A stretch of 64,000 nt of DNA from Nemertoderma westbladi (lineage: Eukaryota > Xenacoelomorpha > Nemertodermatida > Nemertodermatidae), in contig JAUCBJ010003704.1 of assembly GCA_032718475.1 (NCBI GenBank), positions 18,261 through 82,260 of the forward strand. The letters run 5' to 3'. The position numbers were made by a program, and so were the translations under genes. The notes under the pieces were generated by a model. The model did no database searches and was not told where the DNA came from. It worked only from the letters and a program-made list of their open reading frames with translations. Below, piece after piece: positions 42,550 to 54,098 of the stretch (position 1 is its first letter; each line of letters starts with the position of its first letter).

Positions 42550-45500
42550 GTTTGATTGTACAGTTGAATGCCTACTACTATAAACGACAGTTAAATCAAG
42601 TCTAGTAATTCAGTATCAACTGTAAGCCTAGTAATTAATTACCGATATCGTTACTCAATGTAACGCGATATATATATATAATATATTAGGATACCGGTAT
42701 ACACTTATAGTATATATATAAGTATTATTACAGACTAGGATTGATTAGTCACAGAATACCGGTATATAATTTAAGCATAAATATATAGAAATATATATAA
42801 TAAGCCTACCGTAAATACCGGTATACAGCATACACTTATAGTATATATAAGTATGATTATAGACTAGAATTAATTACAGAATACCGGTATATAATTTCAG
42901 CTTAAATTTATAGAAATAAATATAATAAGCATATCATAAATACCAGTAATGTCAATTATTTTACGATGCCTAAATTTCTAAATTTTAGGGTTACTTTCCT
43001 TTACTTTATTACTGTTATTAAGCAGTAGTCCAACTGATATTAAGACCTAATTGATGTATAACAGGCCTACTATTTTATAAATCGGTTTGAGTTGATTTAT
43101 AATATATTATGTACCCGTACAAGGATTTTTGACAATATTTGAAATAAATGTTATTATTTCCAAGTAAGGTGTCACTACACAGACGCGGAACGCTCTCAGT
43201 GGAGTGCTACCTGTTAGACACTAAAACAAATAATTCTATTTTACTAAGTTACTTATTACTACAAATTACGTACAATTACTGTGTAGGATTACAATTTCTA
43301 AATAAACACCAAAAGTTACACGTACAAATTTCAGGGTAATTTTATAGGAATCTACAAACCAGCCTAACAAGGAGTTAGAATTTCTGGTTCTTACAAATGG
43401 ACAGGATACTACGGTATTAGAAAATAATTAAGCAGTAGTAAATAAATTGTGTTGTCCAGATAAGAAAATACCACCGTCTGACGACTTATAGTCTTTAGCT
43501 CTACAGCTCTATAAGTACTACGTTATGTACCCGGAGTGTCCTTACCTAGAAGTTAATTACCGCAGCCAACCAGAGCTAACGTGCCTATTAACCACTTTAC
43601 AACACAAATACACTGCCTACACACTAATTACTTTTGGAAAGCACTGTACACTAAACCCTAAATTAGGTACAAATACTTATACAATAAATAACCAGCAGTT
43701 AAATATACTTTACAGCTAAAAGAACCACGGTATCTGCTGGAGTGACTAGAGCATAAAATCACCAATCTTTACCTACGCCAAGCAGCCCTGATGTAGTACC
43801 GGGGTTAGTTTAACTATAACGGTATGTATAACAAGCACAATTACTGTAGGAATAAACTTAGGGGTATGTAAGTTGCGAATACTCGCATAGACTCTGAATA
43901 ATAAATATTACGCTACCCGTGCAGACTATACAAACAAAATACAGACCAAATTCTGGCAGACTACTATCTAGCCTAAATAAACTACAGTATATGCAGACTC
44001 CGAAATGGTTAGTTAGTATGCATTCTAACCGAGTAGTACAACTTATTCTTTCCGGGGGGATTTACCTTACAGCACTGGATGCCCCCACCTTCCTAACTAG
44101 TACTTTATCGGACATACACTCTACACACACTGCAATCGCTTCAGACTCAACAACAGTCAGACAACAATCCAGCCTACAAATTATTTGTACAATTTGTGCG
44201 GGCTTACACGCCTTCTGCTCAATATTACACTTACAGATAAATAAAACTGACAGAGATAAATAAGCTCTAAAAGAAACAAGGGGTGTACAGTCCCTAATCT
44301 CTTAAACAGCCTACCAATATACAATATCACAATCGAAATAATCCTGGTACCGGTAAGTACCGGTTCGGGTGGTTGGGTAGTTAGGCCTACAGGTTACCGT
44401 CCGACCGGTACATTCGAATTTATTGCCTACGTGCAATCAAAACAAAAATTCGTCTATTGTTCTTACCAGAACAATAGACAAAATATTTTTGTTTCTAAAG
44501 TTTTAAAATCTATTATTGTTCGCGCTTTCAGACCTTTAGCAGTTTAACCTGCCAATTTTAGGTGTCCTCTTGTTTATAAATCGACTTTAGCCTATAACAA
44601 GTATTTAGTGCACATGAAGTAACATTAGCCGAAGCCAGTCTATGCGTGATCATTCACCCACAGTTAAGGGAGACTGGATTCGTATGCTTTGAAGGGATTG
44701 CGGTGCAGACCTACGGTATTATTCGATTGATCGTTACTATATAATCTCTGACAATATTATTCACTTTCGGGGAAATATTAACAGTTCCTTTAGGACGTGG
44801 CGCTTTAAGTATAAAAACAGAGTTATGACTTATACTAAACACAACGAGATGGCTACTGATTTTCGTAAATAGCGCATTCTTTAGGAGATGCTTTATTATC
44901 TGTCATACTACTGCATACGACTTCACACTGCTGCACACTGATCTGCCGACCGTCACTGAATTTGATCATATATAAGGAGGATAGCAACTGACACATGTAG
45001 GGATCATGAAATAGCATTTAATTCACACAAAAACCACTATAATGTAAGTCGCAATTGCTACAGGTAACCGGTCCCTCTTACCTTCAGTAATCAAGAAGAT
45101 TGGGGTTTTATGATTATTTATCGGTATTCTCCAAATATAACAACATATCCATCAACATATAACAATTAATAACAGACAGTAAACAGAAGTAAATTAGTGA
45201 TAGTTTTATTATACAGCAATGTTTCAGGTCAGATGTGTGACCAGGTTTGATAATAGATTTACGTTCTTGTAATCAAAGCCGTCTAATGTTTGGCCAAAGT
45301 CTGAAACTTCTACAGAAGTACAGAAGAATTTCTAAGCCGATGTTCCGAGGCTAAGAAAAAGGTAAACAAAAACCGTAATGCATTGCGAGGTTTTCCGTAG
45401 GCCTCTGTACAAGATAAAATGAAAATCGCTCCGATTGGCTGAGCGAGCTGAACAAAGAGAGGTTCCACGTTGACAGTAAATCAGCTGACAGATTTCGTCA

Positions 45501-45672
45501 TCTGAGTTCCAGTCTTTTAGAGGATTAGGCGCATTGCGGCAGAAAATGGCTTGTTATGTCCGCTAAAGCACTTACACGGTACATTGCGGAGAAAATGGCT
45601 TGTTATGTCCGCTAAAACACCTACACAGTACATTGCGGAGAAAAATGACCTGTTATATCTGCAAAAGCTTTT
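42550..45672 (-). repeat. LTR and leader of element B
   Basis: From TGTAAAAGCTTTTGC at 45672 inward, with two short repeats of gcggacataacaagccattttc (45535-45620). Blocks match the leader of A in order: tgttgatgg (45140), gcctataacaag (44600), the single copy of the 290-bp unit (44225-43905), and ACCGGT-rich repeats just before gag (42960-42670). No gene lies in it; a plus-strand frame at 43919-44263 is incidental. Confidence 0.65.
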
Positions 45673-45683
45673 ACAGTCCGGAC

Positions 45684-45712
45684 CGAATTGTCTGGGACCG
45701 AATTGTCCTACA
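45684..45712. repeat. Short GGACCGAATTGTCC array
   Basis: Two units (ggaccgaattgtctgggaccgaattgtcc) followed by tacatcc, the same sequence that follows the arrays at 51.8-52.8 kb. It sits between two LTR pieces of the A/B family. Confidence 0.8.
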
Positions 45713-45719
45713 TCCCAGT

Positions 45720-45993
45720 GTGATATGCAATGTGACTGGTATGTTAATAGATTTGCGTTCTTATGACTCTAGCCTCATTTTCCGTAGGCCGCTGTTACCA
45801 GGGCAGGGGAGATTGCTCTGATTGGCTGAAATATGTCAACAAGGGAACATTTCTCAAGCAAAGAAACAGCTGGTAGATTTTGTCATCCCAACTCTCTGTG
45901 TTTCTTGACAGACGCGTAGTTACACGATTCTAAGCTTTTTAGAGTATTTAGCGCATTGCGTAAAATCACTTGTTATGTCCGCAAAAGCTTTTA
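45720..45993 (-). repeat. Second LTR fragment of the A/B family
   Basis: The minus strand begins TGTAAAAGCTTTTGCGGACATAAC at 45993 and continues with cagccaatcagagcaatc, ctacggaaaatgagg and acgcaaatctattaac. The same blocks occur in the LTR of element B (45540-45230). This is a truncated extra LTR placed in the same orientation. Confidence 0.65.
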
Positions 45994-46982
45994 CAGGCAC
46001 TGATTGATTCTTTCAGAAAACTGAAAGCGTGCAGGGCCAGCGTTATATTAACAGATTCAACAGCTTCTTCCAATCTGCCAATGGAGACACAAGACACCAA
46101 TAACCGGAAGGAACGGGCCGATCATTTCTTCTTGCATGATTCCCAACGACCCATCCACAGCAACTAACAGGATCGGACTTATAAACGGATCTGAACTTTC
46201 AGTACGGGTACGGTATGCGTATCCCGCCCAAAACAACCAAGTCTCTATCCGCCTCGAGAAAACGAGAAACTCGATCGAAATGCTTCTGGAGGTTTATCTG
46301 TCCGTAATCACCGACCACTACTGCACTACGGATTATGGATTATCCCCGTACCCTTGAGAATTCCTGGTCCCGCAGGCCACAGCTTCCAACCCAATTCGAT
46401 AACGAATTGGAATTGGCCTCCCACTTTCGCATCGCAGAGAATGTAATCTGGTGCGATTCACGTCTGTCAGATGCAGTCGTTAACCCCTCCCCCAAGGCTG
46501 CAAGGTGATCCGGTCCACCGCTAAACACTAAACCCAGATCACATCGCATTCCTTGTCAATGTAAGTCTGACTCTTCCCGCCGCACTCAGTGACTGGAGTA
46601 AGATACTCGGCAGTGGCCCGCATTATAATCCGACCGACCGCTGTGTTCCCAGTGTAAAAAATATAATCAAACATTACTGCTATCATTGTTGCATTGAACC
46701 CAACTACCGGGACGCAAAATACTGCAATCTATAAACCCAGATACATGCTACCGGTAGGCCTACTGGTTAAAAGTAATCTTAATTTAGCGACATTTTATAC
46801 GCAAGTAAATTTATAATGTATGAAAAGACCAAATAAAATTCAATATTAATTTTCATCTGTCTGCATGGATGGTTATTTTTAGATTATCTTTCATTTGGTG
46901 GTCCAGTTCGGTCCAGTTCGCCACTCTTTCGATCCAGTTCAGTTCAGTTCGGTCCAGATTCGAGTACAGTACTATCCATCAG
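45994..46982. other. Gene-free stretch
   Basis: No gene or element was recognised. Short frames at 45970-46357 have no family resemblance. Near 46905-46970 are several copies of ggtccagttc. Confidence 0.4.
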
Positions 46983-47778
46983 TGTAAGGATGAGATCGTA
47001 CGTCATTCATTACTTATGAAATACAACCTCTTTCCATAATCATACTCCTATAGTTGCCTGCTTGAACATAGTCAAATATATTTTATGAAGCATATCTCCT
47101 CGGTGTAAGGATGAGATTGTATGTCATTCATTACTTATGAAATACAACCTCTTTCCATAGTCATACTCCTATAGTTGCCTGCTTGAACATAGTCAAATAT
47201 ATTTTATGAAGCATATCTCCTCGATGTAAGGATGAGATTGTACGTCATTCATTACTTATGAAATACAACCTCTTTCCATAATCATACTCCTATAGTTGCC
47301 TGCTTGAACATAGTCAAATATATTTTATGAAGCATATCTCCTCGATGTAAGGATGAGATTGTACGTCATTCATTACTTATGAAATACAACCTCTTTCCAT
47401 AATCATACTCCTATAGTTGCCTGCTTGAACATAGTCAAATATATTTTATGAAGCATATCTCCTCGATGTAAGGATGAGATTGTACGTCATTCATTACTTA
47501 TGAAATACAACCTCTTTCCATAATCATACTCCTATAGTTGCCTGCTTGAACATAGTCAAATATATTTTATGAAGCATATCTCCTCGATGTAAGGATGAGA
47601 TTGTACGTCATTCATTACTTATGAAATACAACCTCTTTCCATAATCATACTCCTATAGTTGCCTGCTTGAACATAGTCAAATATATTTTATGAAGCATAT
47701 CTCCTCGATGTAAGGATGAGATCGTACGTCATTCATTACTTATGAAATACAACCTCTTTCCATAATCATACTCCTAGT
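46983..47778. repeat. 121-bp satellite, six full copies and one partial
   Basis: Units begin tgtaaggatgagat(c/t)gta at 46983, 47104, 47225, 47346, 47467, 47588 and 47709. Copies differ by only a few bases, so the array has been homogenised or is recent. The last copy is cut after about 70 bp. Confidence 0.97.
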
Positions 47779-48889
47779 TGATGGTGCATTGCGTGTACGT
47801 AATAATATTTATGAAATACAATCAATTAGTTTAAAGGACAAACGTCATTCTTGAGTGTAGTGAGTGACTCATCTGTTATTTAATCTGTATTTATATGGCT
47901 GTTTCGCTTTCGGCAAAAAGCAGAACATTAATGAAAAAAAACTTGAATAGAAAATATGAATGAGATAGAGATTCTTGTTGAATGAGAAGAAGTTCATCTA
48001 GTGTCCTTAATAATAATTAATAGCAAAGTATGAATGACTTCAGCCTAACATGTAGCTTCCACCCACGTATTTAAGTCAACAAATTCGCTGGAGATCAATG
48101 TTTCACGGCACTCTCAAAAAAACACCCCACTAACGTAAATTAATTGTTGCTTCCGAAGGATAATTAAACAGTTGCCAACTAAGGAAGAAAGACTTCGAGC
48201 TGTTGGCTTTGTTGACTTCTTAATCTCTCGCTATAACGCACAGTATGTTAGGCATTCGATAACAGGTAATCAGCTCAGGCTTGGCAATCAATAAACCTGT
48301 TCACTGGGAGGAAAACCCAACCGACCAACGCTTTCTGAACCGGTGTAGGAGGCATATGGCAATACCGTAGTTAAGGTACTATGGTAGTATTAACCGCCTA
48401 GGCAACGCCTCAGGCACTCAGATAGGGGGGGGGGGGGGGGGGGGGACTGGACGCAATAACTACCCTAAAATTATGATAAATTAAACTACCCTGCATCATT
48501 CTCTCTGGACCAACTCTCGGACACATGACTTTGAAAATAAACATGGAGTCCATTTTAATGTTGTTCTTTCTGGTAACCATGAATGAATTAATACAAATGA
48601 TCTGTTCACATAAATATTTTAACGAATAAATAATTATTATGAAACCAATATAATGTAGATTTCTTACGAACCAAATACAGAACCAACCCTTGATTGACCT
48701 AATGCAATGCATTAAATCAAGATGCTATATGATACGTTTTATATAATTTTGTTTTAAAAAAAGGGTAGTATCTGCTGCCTTTAGGTAATACTAATTGCCT
48801 AGGCGTTAAACTTTACGGCATTACCTGATGCCTAGGCTTGTTGTACAGTACTACGGTAGTACCAGGTACTAACTATGGTAGTATATATT
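47779..48889. other. Gene-free stretch with G21 run
   Basis: Holds a G run at 48425-48445. Near 48390-48420 and 48780-48870 are related strings around gcctaggc and tactacggtagta, probably fragments of one repeat. No gene was recognised. Confidence 0.45.
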
Positions 48890-49517
48890 TTTGAGGTACG
48901 TTGTTTTGATGCCACCAACGCAATTAATGTTCTAAACCGCAATGGGGAGTTGAATAATATTGACAAAGTCTATCCAGCCATCCACACAATTATTGTGACT
49001 AACTGCTATAGCGAACCTGCCCAATTATTTGTTGGTGGGGAAACCCTATATTCCGAAGAGGGCTCTACCCAAGGGAACACAGATGCCATGCCAACGTTCG
49101 GCTGCGGAATAATGTCACTATTAGACGAGCTGGATTGCGGATCGGATGTAGATCAGAAATGGTTAGCAGACGATGGGTACGTAGTGGCTCGGGTAGTTGA
49201 ACTGAGAAAGTTCTGGGAAATTGTATGGACCAGAGGACCACTGAATGGCTACTACCCATCCAAGTTTTGCTAACAGTCAAACTGGATAATGTGGCTGAAG
49301 CTGACGCATTGTTCTCCAATACAATAGTCTCCCTCAACTCTATGGGGAACAAATTACTGGGTGGCGTTATCGGGACCGATGAATTCCGTGTCGGTTATAT
49401 TGAGGAGGAGTTCGCCGAGGAGGTTGATCGCCTCTCAGAGATCGCCGCAGTGGATCCATACTTTACATACGCAGGTTTAGCGTTTGGGTTGTCCTGCCGA
49501 TGGTGCTTTCTTACGTG
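48890..49517 (+). pseudogene. Reverse transcriptase fragment of a second retroelement type
   Basis: Plus-strand residues FDATNAINVLNR, SEEGSTQGNTDAM and WLADDGYV match a retroelement RT palm (first Asp, the 'GTTQGDPLAM' motif, and an A-D-D box). One frameshift near 49255 is needed to continue from GPLNGYYP into LLTVKLDNVAEADALF and SEIAAVDPYFTYAG. The 'DATNAFN.LNR' and 'TTQGDPLAM' style is seen in a distinct group of invertebrate retroelements (possibly DIRS-like), and I could not fix the clade. Truncated at both ends. Confidence 0.7.
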
Positions 49518-49588
49518 AGTAATCCCAGACGCAACTGTTCATTTCGGGAAACTGGAAGATACAGTACAACAGTTCCTTTGCTGATGTC

Positions 49589-50260
49589 GATGATGGGGTG
49601 ATGATATCTCCACCTACTGGCTCCAGAAGTCGAGGAAATCCTGCCAAGTACCTAACTGATCTAGACTTTGCTGATGACTTAGGAGTACTCTCAGAATCAC
49701 TAGAGGGAGCCCAACGGCTCCTCAGCTCATTAGAACATGCTGCTTCTAGTGTTGGTCTTTTTATTAACTCCAGAAAGACCAAAATTTTGACAGTTAACTT
49801 TGAAAGTCCTCAGCAAGTCTCTGATCGGATGAGCATAAGCTCAAAAGATGGTATGCTTGAGCATGTGGATGACTTCTGTTACCTGGGATCATGGATCCGG
49901 AAGTCCGGTGAGGACCTTCGAATACGTAAGGCAAAGGCATGGGCAGCCTTGAATAGGCTTTCCAGGATTTGGAAGTCAACGAGAATTAATCGGAAACTTA
50001 AGGTCCGATTATTTAGAGCAGCAGTAGTTCCAGTACTCCTCTATGGGAGTCCATGCTGGTCTCTAACTGCTGAGGACACCAAATCTCTGGATGGTACATT
50101 CACAGGAATGCTACGCCGGGTTTACTGTGTCAAGTACAATGAACACATCTCCAATCAGACTCTATACAACATTGGTTCTTTTCGGGGAATCTCATTGATC
50201 TCGATTGTTGCAAAACTATACAATAGAATTCTATTAAATCGCATCAGGGGTCTCATTTAG
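49589..50260 (+). pseudogene. LINE reverse transcriptase, partial upstream copy
   Basis: The open frame reads DDGVMISPPTGSRSRGNP, LTDLDFADDLGVLSES (the catalytic F-A-D-D), INSRKTKILTVN, then a thumb and C-terminal region to NQTLYNIG. It then jumps directly to SFRGISLISIVAKLYNR, the start of the RT domain, and reaches TAG at 50258. The segment 49589-50174 repeats at 50645-51230 with an offset of 1,056 bp, an exact multiple of three. Confidence 0.85.
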
Positions 50261-51502
50261 AGACTGCTCCGTGGCAATCAGAATGGGTTCCGTAAAGGTC
50301 GTGGGACCATGGAGCCCATTTTGGCACTTGGAAGGATAATTGAAGAGTTATCAAAAAAGAAAGACAGGCATCTGGCTGTTATTTTTGTTGACTTCTTCAA
50401 GGCCTTTGATTCAGTCTCTCGCTCACGTATGTTCAGCATACTTTCATTATATGGGATTCCTGATGAAATTATTGCAGCAATCAGATCAGTATACGATGGT
50501 TCAACAACATTTGTGTCTACTGTTGACGGTGACACAGAACCATTTGAAGTGTTATGGGGCGTCCTCCAGGGAGACACACTTGCACCATTCTTGTTCATAA
50601 TTGTGGTTGACTATGTTCTACGCATGTCCTTAGATCATCATAATGATGATGGGGTGATGATAACTCCACCTACTGGCTCCAGAAGTCGAGGAATTCCTGC
50701 CAAGTACCTAACTGATCTAGACTTTGCTGATGACTTAGGATTACTCTCAGAATCACTAGAGGGAGCCCAACGGCTCCTCAGCTCATTAGAACATGCTGCT
50801 TCTAGTGTTGGTCTTTTTATTAACTCCAGAAAGACCAAAATTTTGACAGTTAACTTTGAAAGTTCTCAGCAAGTCTCTGATGGGATGAGCATAAGCACAA
50901 AGGATGGTATGCTTGAGCATGTGGATGACTTCTGTTACCTGGGATCATGGATCCGGAAGTCAGGTGAGGACCTTCGAATACGTAAGGGAAAGGCATGGGC
51001 AGCCTTGCATAAGCTTTCCAGGATTTGGAAGTCACTGAGAATTAATCGGAAACTTAAGGTCCGATTATTTAGAGCAGTAATAGTTCCTGTACTCCTCTAT
51101 GGGAGTCCATGCTGGGCTCTAACTGCTGAGGACGCCAAATCTCTGGATGGCACATTCACAAGAATGCTACGCCGGGTTCATTGTGTCAAGTACAATGCAC
51201 ACATCTCCAACCAGACACTATATAACATTGGAGGTGTCTCATTGGTTCCCCCAAGCTTGACACTAGAACAAAATCGCCTCCGCTTTGCAGGTCATTGCTT
51301 TCGCCGTGAGGACCAGCCAGTGCATAACCTTGTACTTTGGCAGCCTCATGGAGTGAATAAGCATGGTGGACAGCCCATGACTTTCTTGAGACGCATCTTA
51401 AAGGACACTGGCCTTGAAAATGCGGATGATCTAGCAAATGTCATAGGTGATAGGGAGTTGTGGCGGCGGAATTTTGTCGACAAGCCGGCACTGCATTCTT
51501 AA
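50261..51502 (+). CDS. LINE reverse transcriptase, RT palm to C-terminus
   Basis: The frame is the same as the previous fragment after a single TAG. It shows NQNGFRKGRGTMEPIL, VIFVDFFKAFDSV (first catalytic Asp), GVLQGDTLAPFLF, DLDFADDLGLLSES (catalytic FADD), INSRKTKILTVN, then CYLGSWIRKSGED and a C-terminal region with LRFAGHCFRREDQP and WRRNFVDKPALHS. The order is typical of non-LTR elements of the CR1/RTE-like kind common in invertebrates. The endonuclease is missing, so it is a 5'-truncated copy. The open frame has 397 codons from the ATG at 50309. Confidence 0.85.
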   Translation, partial: RLLRGNQNGFRKGRGTMEPILALGRIIEELSKKKDRHLAVIFVDFFKAFDSVSRSRMFSILSLYGIPDEIIAAIRSVYDGSTTFVSTVDGDTEPFEVLWGVLQGDTLAPFLFIIVVDYVLRMSLDHHNDDGVMITPPTGSRSRGIPAKYLTDLDFADDLGLLSESLEGAQRLLSSLEHAASSVGLFINSRKTKILTVNFESSQQVSDGMSISTKDGMLEHVDDFCYLGSWIRKSGEDLRIRKGKAWAALHKLSRIWKSLRINRKLKVRLFRAVIVPVLLYGSPCWALTAEDAKSLDGTFTRMLRRVHCVKYNAHISNQTLYNIGGVSLVPPSLTLEQNRLRFAGHCFRREDQPVHNLVLWQPHGVNKHGGQPMTFLRRILKDTGLENADDLANVIGDRELWRRNFVDKPALHS

Positions 51503-51660
51503 AAATGCAGCTGCAATGCAGCATGCCGATCCTAGTAGTAGTAGTACTGTAGTAGTAGTAGGTGTTTCATTAATCTCCCCTAGCTTGACACTTGAAAGGA
51601 ACCGTCTCCGCTTTGCAGGAAATTACTTTCGCCATGGGGACCAGCCGAAAGACATCTTTC
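51503..51660 (+). mobile_element. LINE 3' tail and fused fragment
   Basis: The stop is followed by (tag)n-like repeats (51531-51560), then a second fragment encoding GVSLISPSLTLERNRLRFAGNYF, a copy of the segment at 51230-51300. A (tag)n tail recurs beside another LINE 3' end at 60388-60400, suggesting this family ends in TAG repeats. Confidence 0.65.
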
Positions 51661-51838
51661 TCTACATTTGATATGTATAATGCAGACGCAATCCAACATG
51701 CCGATAGTAGCATTAGTATTTATAGATGTTTGTTGATAACAATAGAAAGGTAGAAGAAATATTGGGTGTAAAAGTTTCATCAATTAGTATCTGCTTGTAG
51801 TAATTATTCTATATGTGTACCGACGTTTGCTGAGGAAG

Positions 51839-52006
51839 CAGGACAATTCGGTCCCGGACAATTCGGTCCGGACAATTCGATCCCGGACAATTCGGTCCCG
51901 GACAATTCGGTCCCATTAATTTTATGTTTTGGGACTGAATTGTCCGGGACCGAATCGTCCGGGCCGAATTGTCCGGGACCGAATTGTCCGGGACCGAATT
52001 GTCCTA
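51839..52006. repeat. Foldback minisatellite array, locus 1
   Basis: The left half has ggacaattcggtccc units; the right half has their inverse, gggaccgaattgtcc, separated by the spacer attaattttatgtttt. It is preceded by gaagca and followed by tacatccg. The two halves can fold into one hairpin. Confidence 0.9.
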
Positions 52007-52009
52007 CAT

Positions 52010-52260
52010 CCGTTTGCTGAGGCGCATATCCATATACAATATGTTAGACCACACAGCTAAAATCTTCCATATGTAGGTTTTTCGTCTCTGATTTCATTTC
52101 CCATATCAGTTTTCATGTTTGGTAGCATTTGTACAGTTTATAAGTCAGTCCGTTTGTCAGTCGATCTGTCTGTCTTTATACAATATGAAACCCTACAAAG
52201 CTAAAATCCTGGGAATGTCTATTTTCTTGGACTCTGACTTCATTTGCGGTATAGGCCTAA
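52010..52260 (+). repeat. About 145-bp monomers following foldback locus 1
   Basis: Monomer phrases are tatcagttttcatgtttgg, a gtctgtctgtc tract, a cctacaaagctaaaatc segment and ttggactctgacttcatttgcgg. About one and a half monomers are present; the region 52265-52525 beyond is AT-rich without a gene. Confidence 0.75.
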
Positions 52261-52527
52261 TTCTGAAATATCAATGTTTTCACAAGTATTTTTATAATTT
52301 CAAGGAAATGCTAGCTAGTAAAAAAAAACACTAGCTACACCTTAATAAATAATATATAATAATTTTCTCGAACACTACCAATAACAAAAATAAAAAAAAA
52401 TACAGTATTTTTAAAATTTCAAAAAATTCTAGCAAGTAAATAACACTAGCTACCATAACAAATATCTCTAGTAATGTTCTAGAACATTCACCAATATCAA
52501 AAGCACTAAAAAGTTGCTATCAGGAAC

Positions 52528-52848
52528 CGGACAATTCGGTCCCGGACAATTCGGTCCTGGACAATTCGGTCCCGGACAATTCGGTCCCGGACAATTCGGT
52601 CCTGGACAATTCGGTCCCGGACAATTCGGTCCCAGACAATTCGGTCCCGGACAATTCGGTCCCGGACAATTCGGTCCCGGACAATTCGGTCCTAGGACAA
52701 TTCGGTCCTAGGACAATTCGGTCCCGGACAATTCGGTCCCGGACAATTCGGTCCCATTTATTTAATGTTTTGGGACCGAATTGTCCGGGACCGAATCGTC
52801 CGGGCCGAATTGTCCGGGACCGAATTGTCCGGGACCGAATTGTCCTAC
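52528..52848. repeat. Foldback minisatellite array, locus 2
   Basis: About 15 copies of cggacaattcggtcc(c/t) in one orientation, spacer catttatttaatgtttt, then about five copies of the inverse, ending in cctacatccg. A frame across it reads as Gly-Pro-Gly-Gln-Phe repeats but is a by-product of the array. Confidence 0.92.
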
Positions 52849-53240
52849 ATCCGTTTGCTGAGGCGCATATCCATATACAATATATTAGACCACACAGCTA
52901 AAATCTTCCATATGTAGGTTTTTCGTCTCTGATTTCATTTCCCATATCAGTTTTCATGTTTGGTAGCATTTGTACAGTTTATAAGTCAGTCCGTTTGTCA
53001 GTCGATCTGTCTGTCTTAATACAATATGAAACCCTACAAAGCTAAAATCCTGGGAATGTCTGTTTTCTTGGACTCTGACTTCATTTGCGGTATCAGTTTT
53101 CAAGTTTGGCAGCATTTGTACAGGTTGTATGTCTGTCCGTTTATATGTCAATATGTGCGTCAAAATTATTATAACACCCCACAAAGCAAAAATATTCGGT
53201 ATGTGCTTTTTATTGGCCCATGTGAAGGATACCAGACATT
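52849..53240 (+). repeat. About 145-bp monomers following foldback locus 2
   Basis: Starts tttgctgaggcgcatatcc exactly as after locus 1 and is nearly identical for about 250 bp; a third, diverged monomer follows (tatcagttttcaagtttgg at 53093). This part and the preceding array are a duplicate of 51839-52260. Sequence from 53241 to 53480 has a poly-A run and no gene. Confidence 0.85.
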
Positions 53241-53480
53241 CTGCCGTTATATTTCACTTTGCAGTTACCCCCATGGGAAGAATACCAGGTTTTCACCAAA
53301 AACACAGGCTACAGAATGGCTGAATCTAACCAAAACAATAAACGAATTAGTATATGTACAGGTTATAAGACAGAAATAAGCGCTATAAAACACTTAATAA
53401 AGATAAATTAAAAAAAAAAAAAAAATCTTCATATAGAAAATTCCAATAAAAAGTCGACAGAAGAGTGAAATCCTAGTATT

Positions 53481-54019
53481 TGTTAACTTATTCAATCCCG
53501 CCAACACCCCATAAAGTTATTAGCCGATAAGCAATATTGGGAGCCACGAGATTGGGCAATTAACCAACTCGTGCCATCCCAATAAGAGTGGGAAGGAAGC
53601 ACACAATAGAGGGTCAGGGGCCAAACCCCTAACCCAGGAGAACAGGTGGAGTGAACGGGAATACTCCACGGGGCGCCAACAAGGGTATTAACCAATCAGA
53701 GGGGGGAATGGCATCGATTGAGTAGCAGTAAGGCCACCGTGCAATATAACCAATAACCTATTAATCAGTGATTCAGTTATCTCAGTGCAGCAGTGCTAGC
53801 GTAGGGTACAGCCAATTAGTTTAGTTAGGGGATCACGGGACTTTAGTTACCGTATCCCGCCTACCGTATACATTCCACAATATATCTATATCCTATAACC
53901 TCTTATTATACACCGAACTTCAGAACTCAGTTATCTTTATTTCACTCTTATACACGGCGGGGACGCGTGGACTAAATACCACATCGGATAAATCGGGATC
54001 CCTCCTGGATCCCGTCACA
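53481..54019 (+). repeat. 5' LTR of element C (539 bp)
   Basis: Starts tgttaacttattcaatcccgcc and ends ggatcccgtcaca. It is the diverged counterpart of the element D LTRs in inverted orientation: shared blocks include gcaatattgggagc, gggtcaggggccaaacccc, gatgccattc/ggaatggcatcgattgagtagc and gcggggacgcgtgga. TG...CA ends are intact. Confidence 0.88.
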
Positions 54020-54098
54020 GTAACTAAATCCGAGCTGTCGCCCTAGTTAAACTCTAAGAACTGCAACCTAGCTAGCCGAATCATCAGCCACAAACGAG

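Larger units (their letters stand above)
38652..45672 (-). mobile_element. BEL/Pao element B, chimeric and truncated, inverted relative to A
   Basis: Read on the minus strand: LTR start TGTAAAAGCTTTTGC at 45672, a leader homologous to that of A, a gag start homologous to that of A, then an in-frame switch near 40837 to protease/RT/RNase H sequence of another BEL lineage. It lacks capsid, zinc knuckles, integrase and 3' LTR. It has at least two frameshifts and two stop codons. The truncated end abuts the 32-bp LTR fragment of A. It may have arisen by recombination between elements; the direction of events is not clear. Confidence 0.8.

Noticed and set aside
52514-52711. Open frame reading as Gly-Pro-Gly-Gln-Phe repeats, collagen-like
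   Set aside because: It is only the translation of the 15-bp foldback minisatellite; other frames are equally repetitive.
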